In this document: in pieces, positions 1 through 10,611 of the stretch
How the letters are laid out: every line of letters starts with the position of its first letter
Position numbering within the stretch: the first letter of the stretch is position 1
From: Diaporthe sp. PMI_573
Taxonomy: Eukaryota; Ascomycota; Sordariomycetes; Diaporthales; Diaporthaceae
Reading direction: 5' to 3'
Assembly (NCBI GenBank): GCA_021399435.1
Contig: JAJTUP010000124.1
Location: 1 to 64,000, forward strand
Length of the DNA stretch: 64,000 nucleotides
Position numbers and translations under genes: made by a program
The notes under the pieces: generated by a model
What the model was told of the DNA's origin: nothing
The model's input: only the letters and a program-made list of their open reading frames with translations
Databases searched by the model: none

Positions 1-297
1 TTCTCAGCATCTGGCAGAATGGTCTCGCCACATAGGACAGTTCTCGATGCAGAAATCGTGAGCATGTGTCAGGTACTTCGATCTTGGTATCGCGCAGGCC
101 TGATCCAACAGATTGACCCCTTGCTGCTGTCGATTCAGGAGGAGGAGGAACTGGTGAATCTGCAGAGTTGTGATGACGACGAAACCATGAAGATGAAGGC
201 CACAGCATGGTTAAATGGCCATACAGTGGTGGAGAGCGACGAAGAGGCCGAGGAGTTTACTACAGGGGGCTTTGGGGATGTTGCAATGGGGTTTTAA
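1..297 (+). CDS. hAT transposase, C-terminal part (partial at window edge)
   Basis: The last 98 codons of a hAT transposase, open at the window start and ending in TAA. The opening residues FSASGRMV and the following LRSWYRAGLI are the hATC dimerisation region; the same arrangement (CERLFS.AG.MV ... QVLRSW.RAG.I) occurs in the hAT genes at 9236-10611 and 54338-56487 of this window. An acidic tail follows, as in those copies. The catalytic RNase-H-like domain is upstream and not visible. No frameshift is seen in this stretch. The family is well supported; activity cannot be judged. Confidence 0.8.
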   Translation, partial: FSASGRMVSPHRTVLDAEIVSMCQVLRSWYRAGLIQQIDPLLLSIQEEEELVNLQSCDDDETMKMKATAWLNGHTVVESDEEAEEFTTGGFGDVAMGF

Positions 298-485
298 AAT
301 TGACGAAACTGAAATGGAGGATGAGGCTTAGGCTACTGCAGGGTGATGTCAACGAAATCAACATTGTACACATACGCATCACACGATGGCCATGTTGATC
401 AACATCACGCGAGGTTTGGACGTCATGTCAACATCAACTCCATGCACGTGCCATGTGATGTTGTGTGGCATTGATCGGAGCCTTG
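1..485 (+). mobile_element. hAT element, 3' end (element A)
   Basis: The 3' end of a hAT DNA transposon that enters from before the window. It holds the transposase C-terminus (to 297) and a 188-bp terminal region rich in ATGTCAAC/ATGTTGAT motifs on both strands, which are typical transposase-binding subterminal repeats. The element appears to end at 485 in GATCGGAGCCTTG; read inwards this is CAAGGCTCCGATC, close to the CAGGGTTCCGATC start of the hAT at 54085. The 5' end lies outside the window, so the target duplication cannot be tested. The exact end is inferred. Confidence 0.65.
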
Positions 486-964
486 ACCCAACTACAGAGG
501 AAGGCTCCCTCACAAGCCAAAGAGGAGGCTATGGGAGACGATTCAATCTACGTGGGACCAAGCGAAGCCTGCAGGAATGCAACTTTGCGGCGGTTATACG
601 GAAGCCATGAGGAAATTTTGATCGGAGTTTAGGGGGAACAATAGTCTTTAAGCGCACCACAGAAGAAAGCTGGGGGACCGCCAAGAACTAGTCTCTGCCG
701 AGGGAGAATATCGAAAACAGTGTGATTGCAATCGAGCCTAGCATTCTCGCCGTTGGGGATGTGCGGCACATTAGTATACGGTTGAATGCCTCCGGAATGT
801 TTTCAACGGATGATGGAAAAGGTCCAGGTACGCTTGCATAGTAGTCACTCACAAACTGAGATATTAGAGTCACAAAATTTATTCAGGCATGAGGCCGTAA
901 TTAAATGAATATTGATCATATGTAAATGATAAATACGTCAAGTCGAAGCTCTCATTCTGCTCTT
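486..964. other. No recognised gene
   Basis: Between the hAT end and a pogo fragment. A 61-codon minus-strand frame (688-873) is open but resembles nothing I recognise. The motif TTGATCGGAG of the hAT end recurs once near 615, which may be a scrap of the same repeat. Nothing else stands out. Confidence 0.3.
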
Positions 965-1560
965 TCAATCTTTGTAGCGTGAGGGTATCTTCGATGCTCT
1001 CCCAGACCGAGTTCGGACTTTCGGAGGTGGTGCCTCTTGCATAACTTCAATCCCCTCGCCAGGTTCTTCTTCCTCAATCTCTTGGTTGAGGGCATTCCCA
1101 ACCTCATTATTACCCCCCAAAATATCCCCAAGTTGCATAAACTTCTCGTTGGGGTTGGGGACAGCCTTTCGCTTCTTGGCCTTCATGCGCTCAAATTCAG
1201 CTTCCAGCTCACGAATTCTCTCGTTTGCAAGAGTCAACTCGGCTTGTTTCGCATTAAATGCAAGGCCTATCTTTCTGAATTCAGGCGGTCTGAAGCTGTG
1301 GCTTGGGGGCCAGCGAGGTCCATGATATCTCGCCCAGACTTGGGCATCTCATCGTCAGAAACCGGCTGTCTTTCGGCTCGGCGTTTCTCCTTATCCTTTT
1401 GGATTTCTGGGTGTGACAAAGCCTTGATACGGCTAATGGGCCAATTCCCAGTGGTTCGCCATGCAGACTTGATAGTCTTACTAGTCATTCCCTTCGTACG
1501 GGCTTCTGCCAGTGCCTTGATGAAGTTGATCTTGTCGACTGGCGCTGAATCTGTGGACAT
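965..1560 (-). pseudogene. pogo/Fot1-type transposase, C-terminal fragment (element B)
   Basis: Two adjacent minus-strand frames form the C-terminal part of a pogo-family (DDE_1) transposase. The first (1560-1267) has the end of the DDE domain, with the signature IKSAWRTTGNWPIS, which parallels IRSGWRATGLWPVS in the intact pogo gene at 22592-24232. The second (1237-965) carries the coiled-coil tail ANERIRELEAEFERMKAKKRK. The frames differ by one nucleotide near 1267, so this copy is dead. The catalytic aspartates and the DNA-binding N-terminus are absent, and no terminal inverted repeat is visible. It lies in frame directly after an F-box-like gene, separated from it only by a TGA codon. Confidence 0.75.
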
Positions 1561-2070
1561 TCAGGCTGGAGAGTTGGATACCGCACATGCTGTCGTCGAG
1601 ACAGCCCTAGGTGATGTTACACGTGACAATCTTTCATATTCTGAGTTGAGCAAGCACAGTGGCTTCGGCGTGCCTTCGTAGAAAAGAAAGCACACGCAGC
1701 TCCCATGCCCGCCACTCTTTGAAATTTGGGTCGCTTCATCTGGAGGTTCTACATATGAGCTGGCTCGACAGATGTTAGTTTCACATTCTTCACGACACAC
1801 TCGAGATATGGATAGAAGAAGAGTAGCGCACCATTCGTTATGATCGGGCGCATTCACGATTGCAAGCAGCTCACAAAAGACCTCTGGGCCGAGTGCTGTC
1901 TCAATCACAGAAGCGTAGACTCGCTCTCTTCCATTGCCTATTGCTCTCAAGGCCGATGGACTGGCGTGAATGGTCGAGAGGACGTCCTCTGGTGAAGACA
2001 TATGGCCGAGCACGTTGACGTGCAGCTCTTGCGCCATGGATTTGAAGACATTGGTCTGATGCGGAGCCAT
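1561..2070 (-). pseudogene. F-box-like protein, N-terminal fragment
   Basis: A 169-codon frame starting at ATG 2070. Residues 12-40 (MAQELHVNVLGHMSSPEDVL, then STIHASPSALRA) match the F-box-like opening common in fungal accessory proteins, where an F-box recruits SKP1 and the rest binds a substrate. Family members are usually several hundred residues long. Here the frame ends at TGA 1561-1563, exactly where pogo transposase sequence begins in the same frame, so I infer that the gene lost its C-terminal part to that insertion or a later deletion. Residues after about 120 look unlike a folded continuation. It might instead be a genuine short protein. Confidence 0.5.
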
Positions 2071-2680
2071 GGTGGAAGGAAATGAATTGACGAGTTGAGA
2101 AGGACAGTTGATGATTCTCGAGGACTTCTTTGCCGTATGGGAAGGTGGGCAGTTGTCTGCGCCGCAGGAACGAGACGTTGGTTAGCTTCGCGCGAGATAA
2201 TTTGGACGGGTGACGTGAATCGTAGGTCTGTCTGGGTTGCGCGCAATATGAGTATAGTTTGATCTTGATTCCTCGTGTTGATTTGAGCAAGATTCGGAAA
2301 GCACAGGATCCTTCAACCTGTACTGTTGCACAAGTTCCTCAATACCCGAGATACAAGCAGATACTTTGTCGCATGTTCTTAGATTTGCAATCCCGGCCTG
2401 CGAGTAGACTTAACAGTTGGCCGAATCTGTCCAGATAGCTGTCTTTACTACATGCTGATGCTCCAAAGTAGTCCAACTGGGTTATCGATCCGTCGGGAAG
2501 TGGATACTGGTAGATCAGTTTAAGCGGTAGTTCAGCTATGGGGCAGTTGCATGTCTGCAGGCCCTCTAAGCCTGTCAAAACCTATTGCCCTTGGCTTCTG
2601 AGCTGGTTATCTGATCAACTTGCAATCAACCAGTAAATGATCCCCACACTGCCTTTACCACTCCTACGTACACGTCAGTG
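2071..2680. other. Intergenic, upstream of the bZIP gene
   Basis: Lies between the divergently oriented F-box-like fragment and the bZIP gene, so it may hold both promoters. A minus-strand frame of 79 codons (2339-2578) is open but not recognised. No repeats or RNA gene seen. Confidence 0.3.
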
Positions 2681-3522
2681 ATGGCGACTGAGCATCCGTC
2701 AACGTGCACACCTCAGCACCATGCCGCAGAAAAACAACAGCAGCGTTTCTCAGGACCCAGGACGATCAGCGCCTTCAGTAGTTCCGCATTGCCACATGAG
2801 GACTGGACTAAGGTGTCAGACGTTGCGGAACGCCGCCGAATCCAAAACAGGATTGCCCAGCGTAACTACCGTAAGCTGCTTCCTTCACTAACTTGGTCTT
2901 ATTAATTATCTTGTTGCTTAATAATTATAGGGAAAAAGAGCAAAGAGTGTATAGCCGATTTGGAGAGGAGACCTTATGGAAACGATGGTAGTATCAAGGT
3001 CAAGCATCAGCGACATCCACAGACTCTGAGACAAACCCGAAGCCGGCTTTCATTACAGGTACCACTAAGATTGTCTAGTAACGAGGCAAGAGCAGTCAAC
3101 GATGAGCTTCAACCAACCTCCTGTGCCAACTGGGTTAAACCACAGCCCAGCAACCCTCCCGAATTCACACATGAGGACTCGTGGTCGCTATTCCCAAACG
3201 ATGTCGGTAGGCTTAAGGACATCTCGATGTTTGCATAATCAGTCCTAACCATAATGCAGTATTTTCGCCGTCAATGGTGGCGAAAGCTCTCCTCTTTGGC
3301 TCAGGTGTAGAGAGTGAGGTATCTGGATTCTCGTCTCTATGCCGCTTCATGGCGCTGTGGTACTCCAGTCCGGGCCCGTGTTTTAAGCTCAACAGTTGGG
3401 GATGTTCAGAGTATGCTTTCGTAATAGAAGTCCGAGCTGGCAGTCAGGTAAGGGGAAATTTTCATAATTTCATTTCTGCTCTATATACCAATCCACAGGC
3501 AGTTGAAATTCATGTATTTTAA
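2681..3522 (+). CDS. Small bZIP transcription factor, spliced
   Basis: A fungal basic leucine-zipper regulator. Proposed exons are 2681-2870, 2931-3206, 3260-3447 and 3499-3522, giving about 225 residues. The introns are 60, 53 and 51 nt, all GT..AG; the second has a CCTAAC branch site. Joining exons 1 and 2 gives an uninterrupted bZIP basic region: WTKVSDVAERRRIQNRIAQR, then NYRKKSKECIADLERR, including the N..aq.nyR contacts. The third intron is a multiple of three, so it could be retained. The leucine zipper after the basic region is short and poor in heptad leucines. The residues after about 100 are not recognised, so DNA-binding ability is uncertain. In-frame ATG 2681 follows a GTG and is taken as the start. 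Confidence 0.65.
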
Positions 3523-3552
3523 GTACAGCGTTGTAATTACATGCTCAAACCC

Positions 3553-3655
3553 TTTTGATTCATACAGGAGTGTACGAATCTCAAGCTTGCTGGTGCAGAG
3601 GCATCTTTGATTCATACAGAAATGTATGAACCTCAAGCTTGCTTCTGCGGAGAAA
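3553..3655 (+). repeat. 51-bp tandem duplication
   Basis: Two head-to-tail copies of a 51-bp unit just after the bZIP stop. Each contains TTGATTCATACAG, then TGTA[C/T]GAA[T/C]CTCAAGCTTGCT. The copies differ at a handful of positions. The ATACAG in each resembles a 3' splice site. No function is evident. Confidence 0.7.
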
Positions 3656-3987
3656 CCACAAATTTCATCCCGTGAGCTGCATGAAGAACGTCAGGCTATA
3701 CTCAAAACGATGTCGAACAGGGGGCTTCTGATCTATGTATGGCCCGAGACATGGGTATCAGGCTGTGGCCGCAATGTGGCAGTGAAAGTGGTTTTCGCAG
3801 CGGGGAAACCCCCGCCCCAGGGAATAAAGGCTGCAAAGGCAAGGCTTAGCATAATCAGAAGAAACCCACAAGCCGCCTGGGCAATATTTCCGTAGTATAT
3901 GATATTGTAGTACGGGATATTATCTCCTGCGCCGAGCCTCCCAAACTCGGTTTCACAGCCGCGGACACGCTCGGCACCGTATCCTCT
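3656..3987. other. No recognised gene
   Basis: A plus-strand frame (3626-3895) is open across most of this stretch but matches nothing I know and begins inside the tandem duplication. It could be a downstream exon of the bZIP locus; there is no supporting splice pair. Confidence 0.2.
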
Positions 3988-4311
3988 TTAAACCAACATG
4001 AGGCCATGGATTTTTTGGCCAACTGAGTACTTCCCCAGCCAGGTCAGATTGATCGCTGTCACAAGACCGAGTATCGCAAACAGGGTGGTAGTAACGGCCG
4101 AAATAACTGCGATGTGAAGCATGGACCTCTGGAGCGCCAGCATTTCAGTTGCGGAGCTCCCGTCACCGGCGGTTGCTAGGCTGCCTCTGAATAGATCTCG
4201 CAAAACGCCAGCGAAGAGTGAGTCTACCGAGTTGAGAATGGCGGTGGCTAGCGAAAGCAGGGTGAGCAAGATGATTCCAGACCGGATGCGCACTAAATGT
4301 TTGGGAAACAT
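3988..4311 (-). CDS. Hypothetical membrane protein fragment
   Basis: A 107-codon frame from ATG 4311. Two strongly hydrophobic segments are visible: residues about 9-27 (RSGIILLTLLSLATAIL) and 67-92 (LHIAVISAVTTTLFAILGLV). Between them is a polar loop of about 40 residues. This looks like part of a small fungal membrane protein. The frame just upstream on the same strand (4371-4598) may be its first exon, but I see no convincing donor/acceptor pair. Function unknown. Confidence 0.35.
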   Translation of the reverse strand: MFPKHLVRIRSGIILLTLLSLATAILNSVDSLFAGVLRDLFRGSLATAGDGSSATEMLALQRSMLHIAVISAVTTTLFAILGLVTAINLTWLGKYSVGQKIHGLMLV

Positions 4312-4370
4312 TGTGGAATCTTGTAGATAAACAAAGGGAGCAACTGGAAGTTAATTTTATGTCGACAATA

Positions 4371-4598
4371 TTATTGTGGTGGACCGAAGTAGCTGAGGAG
4401 TTCGTCAAGTGGAGCGGAGGCGAATTCATCACGATGGCTCTGGGTCCATCTCTTTAAGTATATCTCGTGTGAACCTGGCGGGACCCTTGCATTCCGAGGC
4501 CTCCTGCTGTCTCCAAGCTGATGATAACTATAGCCATTAGGCAGAAGCGATTCTTCTTGTGTGAGGTAAACATCAAATACGTCCTGCTCAATGGCCAC
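4371..4598 (-). CDS. Hypothetical protein fragment
   Basis: A 75-codon minus-strand frame (polar; contains YLTQEESLLPNGYSYHQLGD) that begins without an ATG and is open upstream to a stop near 4640. It could be an upstream exon of the membrane protein frame at 3988-4311, 60 bp away, or an unrelated remnant. No family recognised. Confidence 0.25.
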   Translation of the reverse strand: MAIEQDVFDVYLTQEESLLPNGYSYHQLGDSRRPRNARVPPGSHEIYLKRWTQSHRDEFASAPLDELLSYFGPPQ

Positions 4599-5566
4599 GG
4601 TGACGCTGGGCCAAGGATGGTGATCATTTCCGCAACTTCACATACTGAAACGATCCTTCGGCTAGGTACTTAAAGTTGTCTCTCTGCAGCTAAGGGGGAC
4701 CCGGTAAATGGGTCATAGGTCTCGAAAAAGGCCACAGATTACCGAGATTTGCTTTTTCTACCTCCTCAGGTAACCGATTTTCACTCTCAACTGCTAGTAC
4801 AAGCTGTGCTCTTGCTGTGTTGTCGCTAGCAGCGCAGCATCTCGGAATTCTATGTATTCATTATCAACATGCCCCTAGTGCGAGAAGGTAAACAGCCGAC
4901 TGATCTCATTAAAGCCCCCGATGGCCGGATTGAGGATCTTAGACTTAGGCAAAGGCTCCGATACGGCCGAGATGTGCGCGTTTCTCAAAGAGCTTCACCG
5001 GAATAGCATCGCCGCACTACTACTACGGGAGTCATAAGACCTTTTTCAGATCTGATAGAGGGCGATAAGGAGTAAGTGTATGTGCTGCGGCAAATGCGTC
5101 AGAACTGGTACAGCCACATTACTGTTAAACTAATTTTCGTACACATCGCATTCTATGAATATTTAATCACGAGCCTTTCCTGTTTCGAGGAAAGAAGTTT
5201 AAGCGTTGGGCGTTTGTGTGGGGTAACGTGGCGATAATGTAGGTTGAAACATGTGATGCAGCTACGGTCTTGGGACTTGTGGAGGTAATTTTCACTGATT
5301 CATATCACATGCACTACCAAACAGGAATCAATATACACGTTCATCATGTCGCCTAAACTGCTTCACGACCAGGCCTAAGGGATAATGGAGGGTTGAAAAC
5401 GGGTTGTAGGCATAGTGTGAGGAATCAAATGCGCTCGAGAAGAACCGGCGCGGGAACAAACGTCTGCTTTCAGGTACCCTGGCACTCCCCACTTCTAACG
5501 TTCCTAAGCGCTCTCTTTTCTCCATGCTTCTTAGTGATCTTGTTTCATACTCACACAGCCGAGTAT
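4599..5566. other. No recognised gene
   Basis: About 1 kb with only short open frames on both strands. No repeats, RNA gene or TE termini recognised. The region just before 5567 should hold the 5' end of the mariner-like element, but I could not pair terminal inverted repeats. Confidence 0.3.
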
Positions 5567-6232
5567 ATGGCTGTGCGAAACCCTTTGATGGCACCCCAAC
5601 TACCCAAGTTTAAACACAAGAACATCCTAGCTTTGCTTCTTCGTGAAACATCGACCTGTAAAATAGCTACTAAAGTCGAGTGCAATGAACGCACGGTTCG
5701 ACGAATCCGCGCCAATGTCCGTCGATTTGGGACCACACGAACCCCGCCGAATAGAATCGGTCGACCATCGAGTATTACACCGTTCATGCTCGATGCGCTA
5801 TGCCACAAGCTAACCAACGAACCATGGCTGCACCGGGATGAGATGGTTTCCATTCTCCGCGATGAATATGAAGTTGAGGTGTCAACTAGTAGCATCACTC
5901 GGGCCATGCAGTCTAGGAGATGGTCTAAGAAGGTAACCCGTCGCGTTGCCAGGCAGAGGACCTCGGTCCTACGACATCTATATCATTACAAATTGTCAAA
6001 ATATAGATCATACCACTTGATCTTCATTGACGAGTCTCGGTGCGACCCCTTAACAACACAACGGCGGACGGGATGGGCTCCGATAGGTGTTACACCGGTT
6101 CATGTTACCGATTTCAAACGCGAGGTCAGACATCAGTTTATTTCAGCATATACTCAAGATGGGGTCATGTTGTCGCGCGTCTTTAAAGGTTCAACTGATC
6201 ATGCTATATTTGAGGATTTCAACCCGCGGTAG
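5567..6232 (+). pseudogene. Tc1/mariner-type (DDE_3) transposase, truncated (element C)
   Basis: The N-terminal two-thirds of a Tc1/mariner-superfamily transposase; ATG at 5567 or 5588. The helix-turn-helix DNA-binding part has KIATKVECNERTVRRIRANV. It is followed by the linker GRPSSITPFMLDAL and the start of the DDE domain, with the first catalytic aspartate in LIFIDESRCD and the following TGWAPIG. The frame stops at TAG 6230 after DHAIFEDF, before the second aspartate region (normally MDNAxxH) and the final DDE residue. Neither can be found downstream, so the copy lacks two of three catalytic residues. The next frame (6233-6454) is not transposase-like. Confidence 0.8.
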
Positions 6233-6551
6233 GTGTTTGCAATAGGAAGACTCAATGCCCGCTCTATAAGAGCTTCTGTAAACACGGAACCGGGCGGATG
6301 TGTTACCATCAGCCAGCACATAAATGACGTCATGCGAGAGGTCCAATCTCCGACATTGTTTGAACAGGAAAACGCCATGACGCTGATGGCATCTGTGCAC
6401 GATGTATGCCTGGCGATATTCGAAGAGAAACTTAGTCTTGAATATACCCTTTGAGTAAAGTTATTTTGAAATCTCATACAACTACTTCAGTCGCTAACAG
6501 GAGTAGGGTATCTACATGGGCCGCATCTGCTTTCTATAACTTGCTCCGTAG

Positions 6552-6700
6552 CAGGGTGGTCATCAATTCAATCTGGGGCGTCGATTGAGTTGAAACAGGG
6601 GTGGCACGGTCTGTTTTATGGCACGCGCACGCTCGCACGGTGCACATAGTGATCTTTTGTCCACCGGAGGGGCGATTGAGTTGAATTGATGACCACCCTG
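6552..6700. mobile_element. hAT-type MITE with perfect 8-bp target duplication (element D)
   Basis: A 149-bp non-coding element with terminal inverted repeats. The left end reads CAGGGTGGTCATCAATTCAA and the right end TTGAATTGATGACCACCCTG, perfect over 20 bp. It is flanked by an exact 8-bp direct repeat CTCCGTAG (6544-6551 and 6701-6708). An 8-bp target duplication and a CAGGG terminus are the hallmarks of hAT elements. The interior has a second copy of TCGATTGAGTTGAA near the left arm. It encodes nothing, so a full-length hAT elsewhere must have moved it. The intact duplication suggests a recent insertion, 226 bp upstream of the HSF-like start codon. Confidence 0.92.
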
Positions 6701-6926
6701 CTCCGTAGTTTTGGAAGTGTCGGCATGGTAGCACACCATGTACCCCGGGCAGCTGAGGCAGCACACTGTACAGAGACTTTCGAAGCTTCTCACGCATTGT
6801 GTCATTCTTTTTGAAAGAGTTCATCTCCAGCTATCAAAAGTAGGACCGCTTCGATGCTTCCTCCCTTTCCCTCACGCTAACTGCCAACCTCTGCTTTTGA
6901 AGCTCAGCCGCGTCCTTGATTACAAT

Positions 6927-7933
6927 ATGCTTGCGCAACAGTCTGCCCCACCCGGCCACCCCTTCCTGTCGCCATCGCAAGCCCCGACCCCATCGAATGC
7001 CCTGGCCATCCGCGATCCCGCTAGCAGCAGAGCGCTCGTTTCCACGGCGCCGCGCTCTCCGTTCGACGCCCCGCCCGACCAATGGGGCACCCTGGAAGGC
7101 GATGGCGCCTTCATGCCGCTACCCAACGAAGCGCTGAGCGAGGAGCATCTCAGACTTCTCCTGGAGCGCGCGAGGAAGATCGAGGAGGAGGCCACAAAAG
7201 AGAACCACGGACCAAACCAGAAGAGGAGTATCACGCCGTTCGTGCTGAAGCTCTCCAGGTTTGTATACCCTCCACCCGACGTACGGCACCGTGTCCGGAC
7301 GACTCCTGCTGACTGCTTTACAGCTTTCTCAACAATGGTAGCAACAGCGAACTCATCCGGTGGTCAGAGAAGGGCGACTCGTTCATCGTGCTCGACGAGG
7401 AGGACTTCGCGAAGAAGCTGATACCCAAGATGTTCAAGCACAACAACTACACCTCGTTTGTCCGCCAGCTACACATATACAGGTTTCGCAAGCGAGTCTG
7501 GCTGTCTGACAACTCCATGAGGGCGAGCGAGAAGAAGAATAAGAGCCCAAGCGAATATGCGCACCCCTATTTCCTGCGAGCTCACCCGGCCCTGCAATGG
7601 CTCATCACGAAGCCGAACAAGACCGGCGGCAGAAAGAGGAAGAAGCAGGCCAGCAAGGACTCGTCGGGAGGTCTCGAGCAGGATAGCGACGCCGAGGACC
7701 TCATGGACGGCCCCACCGGCCAGTACGCTCTCCTCGACATCCAACCAGGCAGGAATTTAGGGCGTGGCGAGGCTGGGCCATTGGCGGAGACAGAGATGGA
7801 TAGGCTGCGAGACCAGCTTGCGCAGGTCCAGCAGGAGCAGCAGCAATGTCTAGCCCTCATCCAGGAATTACAAAACAATCAACAGAAGATTTCATCTGCA
7901 ATGTTGATCTGGAGCAGCTATAAGATGTTATAA
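6927..7933 (+). CDS. Heat-shock-factor-type DNA-binding protein, divergent and short
   Basis: Two exons, 6927-7258 and 7324-7933, with a 65-nt intron that splits the HSF domain; splicing restores KLS-SFLNNGSNSELIRWS. About 313 residues. The HSF-type winged-helix domain spans roughly residues 97-205, with DSFIVLDEEDFAKKLIP, FKHNNYTSFVRQL, LSDNSMRASEKKNKSPSEY and a C-terminal wing. A glutamine-rich coiled coil (MDRLRDQLAQVQQEQQQC) follows, consistent with the HR-A trimerisation region. Canonical fungal HSFs are much longer. The recognition helix reads RQLHIYRFRKRVWLSD where classical HSFs have RQLNMYGFHK, so the conserved Asn and Gly are replaced. It is probably a diverged paralogue rather than the essential Hsf1; it may be decaying. 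Confidence 0.8.
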
Positions 7934-9235
7934 TTCATACGGTTTAACGACCAAAGAACTCTTCAAATTGAGTGCAGGAGGTGTTCTCAGTCGTGGCAAA
8001 GCACGGGCGGAACAGGCGTGAATAAAAGGAGGATAGCCGATAGATTCTATCGAGGCTTTCATCTCTATTTCAGTGCGTGAAATCAAGAGCGACCCTAGAA
8101 CGAGTGCAGAACCTTTTTTACGCCCATGAAATTCTCGAGGTAATCGACTATACACCGATTTCATCACAGTTCAGGTATCTTCCTGTTTGCTGTTCATCTT
8201 CACAGCATGAGTATGTGGCTCGCTCACTTTCGTACAGCATCCACGCCGACTTCCACCATCATCTAACCCGCTATCTGGGCAAACCAAGAGATCATGATGG
8301 AAAGGGCTTCATCGTCAAATTAGATGCAAAAAAATGTCATAGCTGACTGACCGCGAATTATTTAAAGTGGGGTAACGTACCCGGCCCACAATGTGGCAAT
8401 GAGTGTACCGTGACACGGTGTGATTTGCGTCAAAGTCCTCCTATCACGATTCCGAGCATGGCATATCGAATAGAGCAAGTTGACCGGTTTTTTGACTACA
8501 GAAAGTGAGCTTCGGAAGCCCGTATATAGATATATGCAACGGAGTTCCACAATAGCGGAGGTACGTGCTCGTGATAGTTCGTGAGGTCCCGCGAAAGTCG
8601 TCGTTGATCGCGCCGGTAAGCCCCGGGTGCAGGGGTCGGACTCGTGTCTGGAGCCGAAGTTCTGGCTGGTGAAGAACAGGTGCGACATGCTGTGATATTT
8701 TGCGACAGGATCTCTACTCGTCGCCTACGGCCGACGAAAGAGCCTGGGTATGGTTCAGTGGATACTGAAGTTCGACCCCGTTGACCTCCCAGAGGAGTTG
8801 CTGCACGCTTGCCCTTTCGCCGCCATGGAAGACTTCATCCAGCCGGGAGTCCCAGTCTACTATGTTCCCTTTGACCTACTTAATATGACGATCAATATGA
8901 CGAGGGTTGAAACCATTGCCGACGTATATCAAGTGCCTGGCGACAATACTCCAGTGTCCGCTTTCATAGCCTTCTCTCACAACCTGTCGGCTCCGGAACC
9001 GACCGGTGCCCGAGCAGGAAGATGGAAATCTACTTGATGAGCAGGGCGTCGTGACTGGACTAATGGCTATGGTCCTATGGATGAGAACTGCATCCCGTAG
9101 CGTATCTGCTCTGCATCCCGTCGCTACGGGCTGCGGTCAAGCACGTTCGGGATGTATTAGCAGATGTGATAGAAATGGGTCAAAAATCAGATCTGTTAGT
9201 ATTTTGCTATAATTCCTTAATTTCAACATTATTTC
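7934..9235. other. No recognised gene
   Basis: About 1.3 kb. A 95-codon plus-strand frame (8750-9037, with PEELLHACPFAAMEDFIQPG) is open but unrecognised. Near 9093-9132 CCCGTAGCG and CGCTACGGG form a 9-bp inverted repeat inside a duplicated CTGCATCCCGT. No TE termini seen. Confidence 0.3.
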
Positions 9236-10611
9236 GCTATCAGCCATCGGCTGATTTACTTATTCAAGGAGGTCCAGAGGGTAAGCGGTTTTACTAAATC
9301 CTATTCGTCTCATACTAATTCCATATATCTAACAGGACGAAATTAATCGCGCCACCACCCTTAAACTCCGATCGAAGAAACCAGTCAAGCTAATTATCGA
9401 TAACGACACGCGTTGGCTGTCACAACTCTACATGATCCGCAGGGCTCTACGGTTGAAAACCTCTATCGAACTCCTACTGATCAAAAGGCGCAATGGGAGG
9501 ACGAAAATCGGTCTAAAAAGACTGGCCAAGTAACACAAGCCAAGTTGGCAAAAAGACCACGCATCCTCCGAGACGAGAATCAGCTAACGGACAGAGACTG
9601 GGAGGTTCTTTACCATTTGGAGGCTATTCTCACTGTTTTTGAGACCGTGGTGAAGACGCTTGAGGGTGATGGACACACCCGCAGGCGTAAGCAAGGCTGG
9701 ACTGGCTCCTATGGCAATATCTGGGACGTGGTGCTTGGCTATGAGTTGCTGCTTAACACACTGGAAGGATATAAGCAGCTTGCTGCTGACTTTCCTGATC
9801 CAGAGCACTTCCGCATCGGAATCAACCTTGCTTGGGATAAGCTCGATGAATATTATCGGCGGCTGGACGAGACGCCCATCTACTATACGGCTATGGCGCT
9901 CCATCCAGCCTATCGTTGGGACTGGTTTGATGAAACGTGGGCTCATAAGCCTAGTTGGGTTGAAAAGGCAAAAGAGATGGTCGCCGACGTCTGGCTGTCC
10001 GATTAGCTCATCTCGAGGTTAGAACCAGCAGCAGCAGAGGCGACGACGAGCCTCCAGCAGAAAGAGCTCGGTTTTTCAACCCCTTCGAGAAGAACAGCCG
10101 TCTGCCAAGCTCAACACCAGCCTCCGCAGCAGCTATTGTTGGTGACGAGTACCAAGCGTGGCAGACGGATCGTGACGTCAGCGACGGCAACGTTCGTGAT
10201 CCAATTGGTTACTGGATCACTAAGCAAAGCAGATATCCTCGATTATCCAGGATGGCCTTGGACTTCCTGACAATCCAGCCGATGTCAGCCGAGTGTGAGA
10301 GGTTATTTTCAGCTGCTGGCAAGATGGTCTCGGGGTTGCGTACAAACCTAGATGCTGAGATTATCGCCATTTGTCAGGTTTTACGCTCTTGGTACCGTGC
10401 TGGCATTATCAAGGACCTGGATCCATTGCTTAAGTCGCACCTTGAAAGTAAGCTGGATGGCGGTTGTGGGACTCTAGGCGACGACGAGCCGGCGCTTGCT
10501 GAGTCAAAATGGCTATTGGAGGGCGAGGATAGCGCCAGCGAGGTTGACGATTCATCACAGCAGCAGCAGGCTGAAGAGTTAGTGTCAACCTCTGAAAGTG
10601 AGGCTGAATAG
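9236..10611 (+). pseudogene. hAT transposase, decayed
   Basis: Middle and C-terminal part of a hAT transposase. An upstream exon piece (LIYLFKEVQ) ends at 9280, followed by a 55-nt intron (9281-9335, GTAAGC..TAACAG). The next exon has the conserved DNDTRWLSQLYMIRRAL, then GWTGSYGNIWDVV, PDPEHFRIGINLAWDKL and DETPIYYTAMALHPAYRW of the RNase-H-like core. The C-terminal hATC part is ALDFLTIQPMSAECERLFS. Two frame changes break it, near 9484 and near 10003. The BED zinc finger and first catalytic region are absent. This is a clear family call and a clear pseudogene. Confidence 0.85.

Noticed and set aside
8750..9037. 95-codon plus-strand frame as a gene
   Set aside because: No family resemblance and no splice or start context; kept only as a note in the intergenic entry.
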